Shown: positions 63,326-64,000 of the stretch, piece after piece
How positions within the stretch are numbered: position 1 is the first letter of the stretch
Layout of the letters: each line of letters begins with the position of its first letter
Source of the DNA: Marinisporobacter balticus
GTDB taxonomy: Bacteria; Bacillota; Clostridia; Peptostreptococcales; Thermotaleaceae
NCBI RefSeq assembly: GCF_004345705.1
Contig: NZ_SLWV01000011.1
Span: 44,045 to 108,044 of the forward strand
Length of the DNA stretch: 64,000 bases
Direction of reading: 5' to 3'
Position numbers and translations under genes: made by a program
The notes under the pieces: model-generated
Database searches by the model: none
What the model was told of the DNA's origin: nothing
Seen by the model: only the letters and a program-made list of their open reading frames with translations

Positions 63326-63784
63326 GTGAGTATTGAAAGTGTAAAAAGACAATTCAAAGAACAAAATTTAGACTTAGTAATTACTGAATTAGATGAAAGC
63401 AGTGCAACAGTAGCACTTGCGGCGAATGCAATTGGGGTAGAGCCCGATAGAATCGCAAAGACGATGGCATTTAGATTAGCAGATAAAGATATTTTAGTGA
63501 TTTCAAAGGGAACTGCTAGGATTGACAATAGAAAATATAAAGATTATTTTAAAACAAAGGTAAAAATGTTAAAGGCCCATGAGGTATTAGAGATTACTGG
63601 GCATCCAGTAGGAGGGGTTTGTCCCTTTGGATTAAAAAATAAACTAGAAATATATCTTGATAAAACACTAGATTCATTTGATCATGTTTACCCCGCGGGA
63701 GGCTCACCTAATTCAGCTGTAAAAATAACTGTTGAAAAATTAGAAGAAGTAACGAATGGTACATGGATTGATGTGTGCAAATAA
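63326..63784 (+). CDS. YbaK/EbsC family aminoacyl-tRNA deacylase
   Basis: 152 residues. DESSATVALAANAIGVEPDRIAKTMAFRL, KAHEVLEITGHPVGGVCPFGL and YPAGGSPNSAVKI are typical of the YbaK branch, which hydrolyses Cys-tRNA(Pro) and related mischarged tRNAs. GTG start with AAGGGGAG 7 bases upstream. Confidence 0.92.
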   Translation: MSIESVKRQFKEQNLDLVITELDESSATVALAANAIGVEPDRIAKTMAFRLADKDILVISKGTARIDNRKYKDYFKTKVKMLKAHEVLEITGHPVGGVCPFGLKNKLEIYLDKTLDSFDHVYPAGGSPNSAVKITVEKLEEVTNGTWIDVCK

Positions 63785-63910
63785 ATTTTAAAGAGGCAGT
63801 GATAGTATTTAAATGAAATCATTATTGAGGGATAAAAATATTTAGTAAGGATGTAGTATCAAAAGAAACAGAACTGAATATATATTATATATTCCTATAA
63901 AATAATAAAA

Positions 63911-64000
63911 TGTACCCTTTGTCAAGGACAATTTAAAAAAGCCTATGCTACATTAAGAAGATGATTTCTGTATTGAACAGGAGTCATCTTTTTTAGATCC
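63911..64000 (-). mobile_element. Right end of an IS3-family insertion sequence, cut by the window edge
   Basis: A probable terminal inverted repeat TGTACCCTTTGTCAAGGACA begins at 63911 and faces outward; the transposase end reads toward it from the right on the minus strand. TGT...end and the transposase tail fit the IS150 group of IS3. The other end and any target duplication lie outside the window. Confidence 0.75.
63943..64000 (-). CDS. IS3-family transposase (OrfB), C-terminal fragment
   Basis: On the minus strand the frame open at the window edge reads DLKKMTPVQYRNHLLNVA then a stop at 63945-63943. The phrase MTPVQYR near the end is the standard C-terminus of IS3-group DDE integrases (IS150 type). 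The gene continues to the right beyond the window. Confidence 0.8.
   Translation of the reverse strand, partial: DLKKMTPVQYRNHLLNVA

Noticed and set aside
1..64000. CRISPR arrays, tRNA or rRNA genes
   Set aside because: No regularly spaced repeats, cloverleaf sequences or rRNA motifs were noticed on either strand.

Overview
The window is AT-rich chromosomal DNA from an anaerobic, spore-forming member of the Clostridia. Evidence for this is the spore-coat genes cotJB/cotJC, a YaaH-like GH18 fragment, a glycyl radical enzyme with its activase, MinD-type ATPases carrying ferredoxin domains, strong GGAGG ribosome sites and frequent TTG/GTG starts. Genus is not certain; an Alkaliphilus/Crassaminicella-like relative is a guess. 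I see no rRNA, tRNA or CRISPR array.

Layout. 1-6.1 kb: end of a GH18 gene, a MotA/MotB-like ion-motor pair, an NfeD-flotillin pair and uppP. 6.4-15.5 kb: purine block. A guanine aptamer followed directly by a ykkC-type (PRPP-class) aptamer and a terminator precede a purine permease, then purECFMNHD. 15.6-28.6 kb: reductive pyrimidine breakdown (preT, preA, NCS1 transporter, sigma-54 activator, ureidopropionase, dihydropyrimidinase, CoA-acylating aldehyde dehydrogenase, aminotransferase). Three -24/-12 promoters lie here. Two of them are preceded at the same distance by a tandem TGATGCA pair with 22-bp spacing, the likely binding site of the activator encoded between them. 28.7-33.5 kb: small membrane protein, YbjQ-like protein and a MacB-like ABC export system.

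33.7-38.6 kb: Mrp ATPase, two NifX/orange-protein-like proteins, two MinD-ferredoxin ATPases, Fur-family regulator, DUF134 protein and rhodanese; this resembles the orp (orange protein) gene set of sulfate reducers. 38.7-42.2 kb: recX, an esterase, and a convergent pseudouridine catabolism operon (psuK with an HTH, psuG) that yields uracil and so feeds the pyrimidine pathway. 42.5-47.4 kb: XRE-cupin regulator, then a hydroxyproline dehydratase system (activase, hypD, proC). 47.4-50.5 kb: metNIQ on the minus strand under a SAM-I riboswitch. 50.7-55.1 kb: yerC, flavin reductase, nitroreductase, phosphoesterase, zinc-ribbon protein and a two-domain peptidoglycan hydrolase without signal peptide. 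55.3-58.6 kb: a second sigma-54 activator (CBS-CBS-PAS-AAA-HTH), a gene remnant and a TSUP transporter. 58.7-64 kb: ABC-F protein, acetyltransferase, PrsW-like protease, cotJB-cotJC, YbaK-like deacylase, and the right end of an IS3-family element cut by the window edge.

The main theme is nucleobase economy: import and synthesis of purines under metabolite-sensing RNA, and salvage or breakdown of pyrimidines (pseudouridine to uracil to beta-alanine to a probable CoA thioester) under sigma-54 control. The most notable system is the sigma-54 pyrimidine regulon with its shared operator.
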